From a bacterium (lineage in GTDB: Bacteria > Desulfobacterota > Anaeroferrophillalia > Anaeroferrophillales > Tharpellaceae), in the NCBI GenBank assembly GCA_029935295.1, contig JAOZKP010000090.1, positions 1-10,314 on the forward strand: a DNA stretch of 10,314 bases, written 5' to 3'. Shown in pieces: positions 1 to 5,894 of this stretch. Positions within the stretch are counted from its first letter, which is position 1; the number at the start of each line of letters is the position of its first letter. Both the position numbers and the translations under genes were made by a program. The notes beneath the pieces are model-generated. The model was not told where the DNA came from, made no database searches, and saw nothing but the letters and a program-made list of their open reading frames with translations.

Positions 1-129
1 CTCTTCACCAACCAAGCCGAGTTCATCGGCAATCTCGGTGATCGGTTTCATATTCTCTTTTTCGGCCAGGGCAGCAATCTCCCAATCAGCCATGTTCGGG
101 GCGTCAAATTTAGTAAAATCTAATCCCAT
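1..129 (-). CDS. fhs: Formate--tetrahydrofolate ligase, N-terminal fragment
   Basis: The first 43 codons of a gene that runs off the left edge. The enzyme would be cytoplasmic and would join formate to tetrahydrofolate using ATP, giving 10-formyl-THF for one-carbon metabolism. The visible residues fit the short N-terminal helix of this family: an acidic/hydrophobic stretch with ADWEIA at residues 14-19, then KPITEIADELGL at residues 28-39. This resembles the family pattern in which 'IxxIAxxLG' precedes the first conserved block. The ATG at 129-127 is supported by a perfect AGGAGG on the minus strand at 143-138, eight bases upstream. A promoter with a palindrome in its spacer lies at 169-197. 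The catalytic P-loop region is outside the window, so the name rests on the N-terminus alone. Confidence 0.72.
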   Translation of the reverse strand, partial: MGLDFTKFDAPNMADWEIAALAEKENMKPITEIADELGLVGEE

Positions 130-168
130 CTTCTTTTCCTCCTCGGAAATTTGAGTTTTCCCGGCCTC

Positions 169-197
169 TATATAATAGTGTATGACCGGTCAGTTAA
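169..197 (-). promoter_or_regulatory. Probable promoter of fhs
   Basis: On the minus strand a TTAACT box (197-192) and a TATATA box (174-169) are 17 nt apart, a sigma-70-like arrangement matching 4 of 6 bases in each box. Transcription would start near 162, giving a leader of roughly 33 nt with a strong Shine-Dalgarno sequence. The promoter lies downstream of the terminator at 228-267, so fhs probably has its own transcription start. Confidence 0.4.
183..192. promoter_or_regulatory. Perfect 10-bp palindrome inside the fhs promoter spacer
   Basis: TGACCGGTCA is a perfect inverted repeat lying between the proposed -35 and -10 boxes of fhs. A repressor or a spacer-distorting activator bound there would control the promoter. 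No protein can be assigned, and a 10-bp palindrome may occur by chance. Confidence 0.25.
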
Positions 198-227
198 CGG
201 CTCTCACCGGCTATTGCAGCTGGTGGT

Positions 228-267
228 AAAAAAAAAGGTAACCCTCCTGTTTATACAGGTGGTTACC
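228..267 (-). terminator. Intrinsic terminator of the small transcript upstream of fhs
   Basis: GGTAACC at 237-243 pairs fully with GGTTACC at 261-267. Inside it CCTG (246-249) pairs with CAGG (256-259) around the loop TTTATA, with a small bulge between the two stems. On the minus strand the hairpin is followed by nine T residues (236-228). The orientation fits termination of leftward transcription from the promoter at 438-466, before the fhs promoter. Confidence 0.78.
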
Positions 268-431
268 TTATGGTTAATTTTGTTTAGCTCTTTTTGTTAG
301 GTTGCGATGATTTGCCATGACGCCTTGAAATATCCATTAATTGTGTAGACTACGGGATGTTACGACCTGTCCGTCACTGGTTGATTTTAAGGGGGTTATC
401 CGTGTGCAGATCTCCTATTTCATCGGAACCG
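228..431 (-). ncRNA. Candidate small non-coding RNA, about 200 nt, family unknown
   Basis: This stretch is framed by a TTGACA-type promoter (438-466) and an intrinsic terminator (228-267) on the same strand, and no convincing protein gene lies between. The predicted 5' end falls at an 11-nt arm (430-420) that pairs with 310-300: GGTT with AACC and CGATGA with TCATCG around one C-C mismatch. Inside, the minus-strand segments CCTT-A-AAAT and ATTT-C-AAGG can form a second irregular stem. A closed terminal stem, a large internal loop, an irregular apical arm and a length near 200 nt recall the general plan of 6S RNA, and in gammaproteobacteria 6S RNA precedes a folate gene (ygfA). I see no conserved 6S sequence, so the family is left open. 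A 14-codon reading frame at 318-274 lies inside it. Confidence 0.42.
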
Positions 432-437
432 GTGCGC

Positions 438-466
438 CTCATATACTATTGTCGACAGTTTGTCAA
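438..466 (-). promoter_or_regulatory. Promoter of the small transcript
   Basis: On the minus strand a consensus TTGACA (466-461) is followed by TATATG (445-440, 15-nt spacer) or TATGAG (443-438, 17-nt spacer). The expected start near 431 coincides with the 5' arm of the inverted repeat that would close the RNA. Confidence 0.5.
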
Positions 467-555
467 TCTTTTTTCAATCACGGCTTTTGTATAATGAATT
501 TTGTATATCTTGGTTTGCGTCAGTGATAATTGCAATATTCTCCAGGGTGTGGAAT

Positions 556-594
556 AAAAAAGGGGTGTAACCTTTTAGATTGTGGTTACACCCC
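556..594 (-). terminator. Intrinsic terminator after tRNA-Leu
   Basis: An 11-bp perfect stem, GGGGTGTAACC (562-572) with GGTTACACCCC (584-594), encloses an 11-nt loop. On the minus strand it is followed by six T residues (561-556). It starts 10 nt past the CCA end of tRNA-Leu, so it ends the tRNA transcript. The plus-strand side also carries TTT, so weak bidirectional activity is possible. Confidence 0.88.
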
Positions 595-603
595 TTTGAA
601 TTT

Positions 604-690
604 TGGTGCCGAAGAGAGGAATCGAACCTCCACAGGAATACTCCCACTAGACCCTGAACCTAGCGCGTCTACCAGTTCCGCCACTTCGGC
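604..690 (-). tRNA. tRNA-Leu, anticodon CAG
   Basis: An 87-nt class II tRNA with encoded CCA (606-604). The acceptor arm GCCGAAG pairs with CTTCGGC. The anticodon stem CTAGG/TCTAG holds the loop TTCAGGG with CAG at its centre, reading CUG leucine codons. A long variable arm and a TTCGATT T-loop are present, as expected for leucine tRNA. It is transcribed leftwards, away from cysS, and ends at the terminator at 556-594. Confidence 0.97.
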
Positions 691-761
691 AAAAGTACCG
701 CTTGTCAAATTCGATTGGAACTTAAAAATGGTTTGTTCAGAAACCGTCCCGTCGAAAAGAG

Positions 762-791
762 TTGACACTTCTAGACTAAAAAATTTATATT
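762..791 (+). promoter_or_regulatory. Probable promoter of cysS
   Basis: A consensus TTGACA (762-767) is followed after 18 nt by TATATT (786-791). Transcription would begin near 798, about 95 nt before the GTG start of cysS. The element overlaps a minus-strand promoter almost completely. Confidence 0.5.
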
Positions 792-796
792 GTCAA
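768..796 (-). promoter_or_regulatory. Possible promoter of tRNA-Leu, overlapping the cysS promoter
   Basis: On the minus strand TTGACA (796-791) and TAGAAG (773-768, 4 of 6 consensus bases) are 17 nt apart. A start near 761 would leave a leader of about 70 nt before the mature tRNA. The -10 box is weak, so this call is less certain than its plus-strand partner. Confidence 0.35.
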
Positions 797-891
797 GTTG
801 AGAAAGTAAAATATTTCATTCATGCTAATTTATTCAGTTCGGCGGCGGCCGGGTTGGATTAGTGTTTTGCTTAGCTATCAAGGAGTAGTCT

Positions 892-2322
892 GTGCAGATT
901 TATAATTCACTGAATCGTCGGAAAGAGGAATTTATTCCTAAAGATCCTGGCAAGATCGGCATCTATGCCTGCGGGGTTACGGTTTATGATCTCTGTCATA
1001 TTGGCCATGCCCGTTCGCTGGTGGTTTTTGATGTCATCTATCGTTACCTTAAATATCGTGGCTATGATGTTACATTTGTGCGGAATTTTACTGATATTGA
1101 TGATAAAATTATCAACCGCTCGAATGAGCGTGGGGTGAGCTGGAAAGCGCTGGCGGAGCAGTATATCGATGAGTTTTATGTTGATATGGATCGTCTGGGT
1201 TTGCTCCGGCCGACCTATGAGCCGCGGGCGACGGATCATATTACAGAAATTATTGATCTGGTAGAGAAACTAGAAGAGAAAGGTCTGGCTTATGCGGTTG
1301 ATGGTGATGTCTATTATCGGTTGCAGAATTTTAAGGGTTATGGGAAATTATCGGGCAAAAATATAGACGATCTGCTTTCAGGTGCCCGGGTCGAAGTCGA
1401 CGACCGTAAAGAGTCTCCCCTGGATTTTGCTTTGTGGAAGAAGAGCAAAGCGGGAGAACCGAGCTGGGATAGTCCCTGGGGTGAAGGGCGGCCGGGTTGG
1501 CATATTGAGTGTTCGGCGATGAGTCAGAAATTTCTCGGGGATACGTTTGATATCCACGGCGGCGGCAAGGATTTGATCTTTCCCCACCATGAAAATGAAA
1601 TTGCCCAGTCGGAAGGCGCTAGTGGTAAACCGCTGGCCCATTTCTGGGTGCATAACGGTTTTGTTAATATTGATCAGGAGAAGATGTCGAAATCGTTAGG
1701 TAACTTTCTGACCATTCGTGAACTTCTGGAAGATTGCCATCCTGAAGTTTTGCGGTTCTTTGTGGTTTCAAGTCACTATCGTTCGCCGATTGATTTCTCG
1801 ACCGAAAATGTCGCGGTCGCGGCCGCTAGCCTTGAACGACTTTATCAGTCACTTGACCGCCTTCTGCGAACAGCCGCTGGTACCGCGGCTGAAACTTCGT
1901 CAATGGATGAGAAAATAAACTTCTGGCGGCAGGAATTTATTGCTGCCATGGATGATGATTTCAATAGTGCAGCAGCTTGCGCGGTTCTGTTTGAAGTCAG
2001 TAAAGAAGTCAACCGCTGGCTCGATGCTGACGTCTCTCAGAATGATAAGCCGGAAGCAGCCAGTTGTATTGCCCGGTTTTTACGTGAGATCGGGGCGCCG
2101 CTGGGTCTCCTGCAAGAGGAGCCGCAGGCATTTTTGCAGCGGGGCGGCGGTTCTGACGGTGAGTTAACGGCGACTGAAATTGAAGCTCTGATAGTTGACC
2201 GGAGTACGGCCCGGACGGAACGAAACTGGGCCGAAGCCGACCGGATTCGTGATCTACTTGATGAAAAAGGGATAATTTTGAAAGATTCGGCTGACGGGAC
2301 TCAGTGGCAGCGTAAACATTGA
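892..2322 (+). CDS. cysS: Cysteinyl-tRNA synthetase (CysRS)
   Basis: A complete class I synthetase of 476 residues, the usual bacterial length, that charges tRNA-Cys in the cytoplasm. The ATP-binding signature HIGH is at residues 36-39 and KMSKS at 264-268. The zinc site that selects cysteine is intact: C27, C207 (in HIEC), H232 and E236 (in HHENE), spaced as in the E. coli enzyme. The C-terminal part is the helical anticodon-recognition region, ending in a motif of the AEADRIRDLLDEKGI type. The GTG at 892 is chosen because AAGGAG (880-885) lies six bases upstream and the N-terminus MQIYNSLNRRKEEF matches the family. It is probably monocistronic: its promoter lies at 762-791 and a separate promoter for tRNA-Val follows. 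No clear terminator is visible after its TGA. Confidence 0.98.
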   Translation: MQIYNSLNRRKEEFIPKDPGKIGIYACGVTVYDLCHIGHARSLVVFDVIYRYLKYRGYDVTFVRNFTDIDDKIINRSNERGVSWKALAEQYIDEFYVDMDRLGLLRPTYEPRATDHITEIIDLVEKLEEKGLAYAVDGDVYYRLQNFKGYGKLSGKNIDDLLSGARVEVDDRKESPLDFALWKKSKAGEPSWDSPWGEGRPGWHIECSAMSQKFLGDTFDIHGGGKDLIFPHHENEIAQSEGASGKPLAHFWVHNGFVNIDQEKMSKSLGNFLTIRELLEDCHPEVLRFFVVSSHYRSPIDFSTENVAVAAASLERLYQSLDRLLRTAAGTAAETSSMDEKINFWRQEFIAAMDDDFNSAAACAVLFEVSKEVNRWLDADVSQNDKPEAASCIARFLREIGAPLGLLQEEPQAFLQRGGGSDGELTATEIEALIVDRSTARTERNWAEADRIRDLLDEKGIILKDSADGTQWQRKH

Positions 2323-2382
2323 TGGCGTTGTAAAAAGTTCCGATCTGCACCTGTTTTTTTACGGGAAATTTGTGGAAAAGGC

Positions 2383-2411
2383 TTGACATTACTGCATAAA
2401 ATTGTTAACTA
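2383..2411 (+). promoter_or_regulatory. Probable promoter of tRNA-Val
   Basis: A consensus TTGACA (2383-2388) is followed after 17 nt by TAACTA (2406-2411), a poor -10 box, and then by a GC-containing stretch. The predicted start near 2418 is about 36 nt before the tRNA. The strong -35 box and its position directly ahead of a stable RNA gene support the call. Confidence 0.48.
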
Positions 2412-2453
2412 GCCCATCCGCCGTGGCTAATCGGCAAAAGCACCAGTAAAAAT

Positions 2454-2528
2454 AGGCGCATAGCTCAGGGGGAGAGCGCTACCTTGACACGGTAGAAGTC
2501 GGCAGTTCAAATCTGCCTGTGCCTACCA
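2454..2528 (+). tRNA. tRNA-Val, anticodon GAC
   Basis: A 75-nt tRNA with encoded CCA. Starting at A2454 gives a fully paired acceptor arm (AGGCGCA with TGTGCCT, one G-T pair), followed by T8 and A9. The D stem is GCTC/GAGC. The anticodon stem CTACC/GGTAG holds the loop TTGACAC with GAC at 2486-2488, reading GUC and GUU valine codons. The T arm is GGCAG-TTCAAAT-CTGCC. Confidence 0.97.
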
Positions 2529-2541
2529 CAAAAACCTGTTA

Positions 2542-2603
2542 GAGGTGTCACGGTCGGTGGGTTTTTATCTGCGGATGCCGGGTGATACCTCTATTTTTAT
2601 TTT
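2542..2603 (+). terminator. Probable intrinsic terminator between tRNA-Val and thrS
   Basis: GAGGTGTCAC (2542-2551) pairs with GTGATACCTC (2582-2591) over 10 bp with one G-T pair, enclosing about 30 nt that can pair partly. The hairpin is followed by a T-rich but interrupted tract (2592-2603). It would end the tRNA-Val transcript. The long loop and broken T tract make it weaker than the tRNA-Leu terminator, so some read-through into thrS is possible. Confidence 0.55.
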
Positions 2604-2722
2604 GAGCTTCCGGGCGTAACCGGGTAGCTGATGATTGACTCTGTCCCCTGAACCGCAGTTGGCCAATGTGATTAACTGTCTGAATAACTGCACTTTATTG
2701 TAAGTTTTATTAAGGTTTGTCC

Positions 2723-4666
2723 ATGCTGACACTGCATATGTCAGAAAATAGATCGCCGTTGACGCTTGCAGCTGACGGCCGCAGCTTGATTGATATAATT
2801 ATCGAGCAGGATAAGCCACGTCTTAAGGATGTGGTCGCTGCCCGGGTGGATGATAAACTGCTGGATTTAAAAGCGGTTCCGGCAGACGGGGCTGAGATTT
2901 TTCTCGTAGAGAAGGATTCTGCCGCCGGACTTGAGGTTCTGCGGCATAGTGCAGCCCATATTATGGCGGAAGCTGTGCAGGAGCTTTTCCCGCAGGCTAA
3001 AGTTACAATCGGGCCGGCGATTAAAGATGGTTTTTACTACGATTTTGATATAGAGAGTCCTTTTACGCCGGAAGATCTGCGGGCAATTGAGAAGCAGATG
3101 AAGGCCAATATCAAGAAGGGCCGCACCTTTACCCGGCGTGAGGTTGAACGTCAAGAAGCGATTGATCTTTTTGCCGGTATGGGTGAAAAGTACAAAGTCG
3201 AGCTGATTGAAGATCTGCCTGCAGATGAAAAACTGTCGCTTTATCAGAGCGGTGAGTTTGTCGATCTCTGTCGCGGGCCGCATTTGCCGAATGCTTCCTA
3301 CCTTAAAGGCTCTTTTAAGCTTTTGAGTGTGGCCGGGGCCTATTGGCGTGGAAGTGAAAAGAACCAGATGCTGCAGCGGATCTACGGCACTGCGTTTGCC
3401 GACAAGGCCGCGCTGACAGACTATCTGACTCTGCTTGAAGAAGCGAAAAAACGTGACCACCGCAAGTTGGGTCGTGAGCTTGATCTCTTCAGTATTCAGG
3501 ACGAAGCCGGAGCCGGCTTTGTTATCTGGCATCCGAAAGGGGCGTTGCTACGCACCATTTTGGAAGATTTCGAACGCCGCCAGCACTTAAAACGCGGCTA
3601 CGATATTGTCATGGGGCCGCAGATGCTGAAAGCGGATCTCTGGAAGCGTTCCGGCCACTTTGAAAACTACCGGGAGAATATGTATTTCACCCGGATTAAA
3701 GATGATAATGCTGCAGGCGAAGGGCAGGAGTATGGCATCAAGCCGATGAACTGCCTCGCGCATATGCTGATCTATAATTCGCAGCTGCGCAGCTATCGCG
3801 ACTTGCCGTTAAGGTATTTCGAGCTCGGCACAGTCCATCGGCATGAGCCCTCAGGTGTGTTGCACGGCCTGTTGCGGGTGCGTTGTTTTACTCAGGATGA
3901 TGCTCATATAATATGTATGCCGGAGCAGCTTCAGGATGAGATTACCCGGATTCTCGAATTTGTTGCCGATATTATGCAGCTTTTCGGTTTCTCTTATTCG
4001 ATGGAGTTGAGTACCCGTCCGGAAGAGAAATCGATCGGTAGTGATGTTGACTGGGAGCGGGCGACCGCGGCGTTGATTCAGGCTCTGGAAGTGAACGAAC
4101 TTGAATATGAGGTCAATGCTGGAGATGGTGCCTTTTACGGGCCCAAAATTGATGTTAAGTTAAAAGATGCGCTCGGGCGCGAGTGGCAGTGTGCGACAAT
4201 TCAGTGTGACTTTACCCTGCCGGAACGTTTTGACTTAAATTATATCGGGGCTGACGGTGAGAAACATCGTCCGGTTATGCTGCATCGAGTGATTTTAGGT
4301 TCGATTGAGCGTTTTATCGGTATTCTGATTGAACACTATGCCGGCGCCTTTCCGCTCTGGCTGGCACCGGAGCAGGTGCGGGTGCTGACGGTTACTGAAG
4401 CCCATGATGAATATGCCGAAAAAGTTACGGCAGAGTTGAAAGCTGCTGATATTCGGGTTAAAGCTGATCTGCGTAACGAAAAACTGGGCCGGAAAATCCG
4501 TGAAGCCCAGCTTGATAAAATTCCCTATATGTTGGTTATTGGTGACCAGGAAGTGGCCTCGGCAACGGTGGCCCCGCGCTTACGTAAGCAGGGTGAAACG
4601 CTTGATCCAATGAGCGTTGAGCACTTTATTGGTCATCTGCAAGATGAACTGAAAGAGATAGAGTAG
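2723..4666 (+). CDS. thrS: Threonyl-tRNA synthetase (ThrRS)
   Basis: A complete class II synthetase of 647 residues, the usual length, charging tRNA-Thr. In order it has a TGS domain (about 1-60), the N2 editing domain with HSAAH and CRGPH, which removes serine from mischarged tRNA, the catalytic core (about 240-535), and a C-terminal anticodon-binding domain (about 540-640). The zinc ligands that recognise threonine are present: C344, H395 and H521, with the same spacing as in E. coli. Two positions differ from what I expect: KPMNCLAH (Leu345-Ala346 where Pro-Gly or Pro-Ala is usual) and RVRCFTQDDAH (Cys388 where Gly is usual). The ATG at 2723 is preferred over the TTG at 2717 because AAGG (2712-2715) is well spaced only for the ATG. 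It heads the translation operon, and its TAG stop overlaps the Shine-Dalgarno sequence of infC. Confidence 0.98.
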   Translation: MLTLHMSENRSPLTLAADGRSLIDIIIEQDKPRLKDVVAARVDDKLLDLKAVPADGAEIFLVEKDSAAGLEVLRHSAAHIMAEAVQELFPQAKVTIGPAIKDGFYYDFDIESPFTPEDLRAIEKQMKANIKKGRTFTRREVERQEAIDLFAGMGEKYKVELIEDLPADEKLSLYQSGEFVDLCRGPHLPNASYLKGSFKLLSVAGAYWRGSEKNQMLQRIYGTAFADKAALTDYLTLLEEAKKRDHRKLGRELDLFSIQDEAGAGFVIWHPKGALLRTILEDFERRQHLKRGYDIVMGPQMLKADLWKRSGHFENYRENMYFTRIKDDNAAGEGQEYGIKPMNCLAHMLIYNSQLRSYRDLPLRYFELGTVHRHEPSGVLHGLLRVRCFTQDDAHIICMPEQLQDEITRILEFVADIMQLFGFSYSMELSTRPEEKSIGSDVDWERATAALIQALEVNELEYEVNAGDGAFYGPKIDVKLKDALGREWQCATIQCDFTLPERFDLNYIGADGEKHRPVMLHRVILGSIERFIGILIEHYAGAFPLWLAPEQVRVLTVTEAHDEYAEKVTAELKAADIRVKADLRNEKLGRKIREAQLDKIPYMLVIGDQEVASATVAPRLRKQGETLDPMSVEHFIGHLQDELKEIE

Positions 4667-4675
4667 GAGGTTCCC

Positions 4676-5197
4676 ATAGCTGCTGAAAAAGTAAGAGTCA
4701 ATCGTCAGATAAGAGTCCCGCAGGTGCGGCTCATCGGTGATGCCGCTGAGCAGATCGGGGTTATTGATACAGATGAGGCATTGACCTACGCTGAAGAGCG
4801 GGGGCTGGACTTGGTGGAGGTTTCACCGCAGGCCAAGCCACCGGTCTGCAAGGTGATGGATTACGGAAAGTTCAAGTACCAGCAGAGCAAAAGGGCCCAG
4901 GAGGCCAAGAAAAAACAGACTGTAATTCAAGTTAAAGAGATCAAGATGCGACCGCGCACCGACGTTCATGACCTGGATGTCAAAATTCGCAGCATCGTGC
5001 GTTTCCTTGAGTCCGGCGACAAAGTTAAGGTGACAATCCGTTTCCGGGGCCGCGAGATGGCCTATACCGATCAAGGCCATGACCTGTTGGTCAAGGTTGC
5101 GGAACGGGTTAAGGAATACGGTGTGGTTGAGCAGCACGCCAAGCGTGAGGGTCGTCAGTTGATGATGGTCTTAGGGCCGGTGAAAAAAATTAAATAG
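4676..5197 (+). CDS. infC: Translation initiation factor IF3, with an AUA start codon
   Basis: IF3 binds the 30S subunit, keeps 50S off and checks the initiator tRNA and start codon. Reading from ATA at 4676 gives 173 residues, a normal IF3 length, with the expected N-terminus including RVNRQIRVPQVRLIG (residues 6-20). The N-domain is followed by a lysine-rich linker (AKKKQ) and the C-domain with VKEIKMRPRTD and IRFRGREMAY. No ATG, GTG or TTG lies in frame between the upstream TAG (4664-4666) and GTG 4724, and starting at GTG 4724 would remove 16 conserved residues. AGGAGG (4665-4670) ends five bases before the ATA. Non-standard starts (AUU in E. coli) are known to let IF3 repress its own mRNA; the same control is inferred here. 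It lies 9 nt after the thrS stop. Confidence 0.95.
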   Translation: MAAEKVRVNRQIRVPQVRLIGDAAEQIGVIDTDEALTYAEERGLDLVEVSPQAKPPVCKVMDYGKFKYQQSKRAQEAKKKQTVIQVKEIKMRPRTDVHDLDVKIRSIVRFLESGDKVKVTIRFRGREMAYTDQGHDLLVKVAERVKEYGVVEQHAKREGRQLMMVLGPVKKIK

Positions 5198-5266
5198 AAT
5201 ATTCAGTGAGCTTATCCTCATTTTTACATTTCAGGCAGAAATAGAATTTATAAGGAGCAAAAAATC

Positions 5267-5464
5267 ATGCCGAAGATGAAATCAAACAGCGGAGCTAAGA
5301 AGCGTTTCAAGGTGACAGGCACCGGCAAAGTAGTACGTCGTAAAGCTTATGCCAGTCATTTGTTGAATTGTAAAAGCCGTAAACGCAAACGGAATCTGCG
5401 CAAATCAACCATACTTGACAGTGCTAATCAACGTGGTATCAAACGGATGTTGCCTTACCTTTAG
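5267..5464 (+). CDS. rpmI: Large-subunit ribosomal protein L35
   Basis: A 65-residue, very basic protein of typical L35 length. It opens with PKMKSNSGAKKRFKVTGTGK and continues through SHLLNCKSRKRKRNLRK to a GIKRMLPY ending, all family hallmarks. AAGGAG (5252-5257) precedes the ATG by nine bases. It sits 69 nt after infC and 63 nt before rplT, the conserved infC-rpmI-rplT order. In E. coli and Bacillus, L20 represses this set by binding the mRNA; I could not recognise an L20 site in the 69-nt leader here. Confidence 0.98.
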   Translation: MPKMKSNSGAKKRFKVTGTGKVVRRKAYASHLLNCKSRKRKRNLRKSTILDSANQRGIKRMLPYL

Positions 5465-5527
5465 AGGTACCCTTTAGGCTTACATTAAGTTTGTCGAAGA
5501 AGAAATAAATATCAGGAGTTTTGTAAA

Positions 5528-5887
5528 ATGCCAAGAGTAAAAGGTGGGTTTAAATCCCATAGAAGACATAAAAAAGTATTGAAAATGGCCAAAGGTTATC
5601 GCGGCGGCCGCAGTAAGCTCTATCGTTCTGCGGTTGAAACTGTCGATCGGGCCTTAAACTATGCCTATCGTGATCGTCGGGTCCGGAAACGTGATTTTCG
5701 TCGTCTCTGGATTGTTCGGATTAACGCCGCAGCCCGTCTGCACGGCCTCTCCTACAGTCGCTTTATTGATGGTTTGAACAAAGCCAAAGTTGAAGTTGAT
5801 CGTAAGATTCTGGCGGAGATTGCGGTTAGTGACCCGAGCGCTTTCGGCAAATACGCCGATATCGCCAGCGCGGCTCTGGTTGCTTAG
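5528..5887 (+). CDS. rplT: Large-subunit ribosomal protein L20
   Basis: A 119-residue basic protein of the usual L20 length. It binds 23S rRNA early in 50S assembly. The N-terminal extension (MPRVKGGFKSHRRHKKVLKM) is followed by AKGYRGGRSKLYRSA and a globular C-terminal domain containing RDFRRLWIVRINAAAR and SYSRFI. CAGGAG (5513-5518) lies nine bases before the ATG. It is co-directional with rpmI and stops only 7 nt before pheS, so the ribosomal and pheST parts are very likely cotranscribed. Confidence 0.98.
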   Translation: MPRVKGGFKSHRRHKKVLKMAKGYRGGRSKLYRSAVETVDRALNYAYRDRRVRKRDFRRLWIVRINAAARLHGLSYSRFIDGLNKAKVEVDRKILAEIAVSDPSAFGKYADIASAALVA

Positions 5888-5894
5888 ATAGTCT

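Noticed and set aside
341..526. 61-residue open reading frame on the plus strand
   Set aside because: It lacks a ribosome site and family resemblance, and it lies antisense to the small-RNA candidate with its own promoter.
704..709. Minus-strand TTGACA just upstream of tRNA-Leu as its promoter
   Set aside because: It is only 14 bases from the mature 5' end, so the -10 box would fall inside the tRNA.
530..862. 110-residue open reading frame on the plus strand
   Set aside because: It runs antisense through tRNA-Leu and its terminator and across the promoter region. It has no ribosome site and no recognisable protein character.
2330..2365. Terminator after cysS (GTAAAAA with TTTTTTTAC)
   Set aside because: The stem is almost only A-T pairs with a 17-nt loop and no GC core, so it is too weak to call.
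2717..2722. TTG at 2717 as the thrS start
   Set aside because: AAGG at 2712-2715 is only one base from the TTG but seven bases from the ATG at 2723.
4724..5197. infC starting at the GTG at 4724
   Set aside because: This start would remove 16 conserved N-terminal residues and has no suitable Shine-Dalgarno sequence; the ATA at 4676 has both.
5198..5266. L20-binding operator ahead of rpmI
   Set aside because: The 69-nt leader is A/T-rich and I could not identify the rRNA-like fold known for L20 sites; absence of evidence only.
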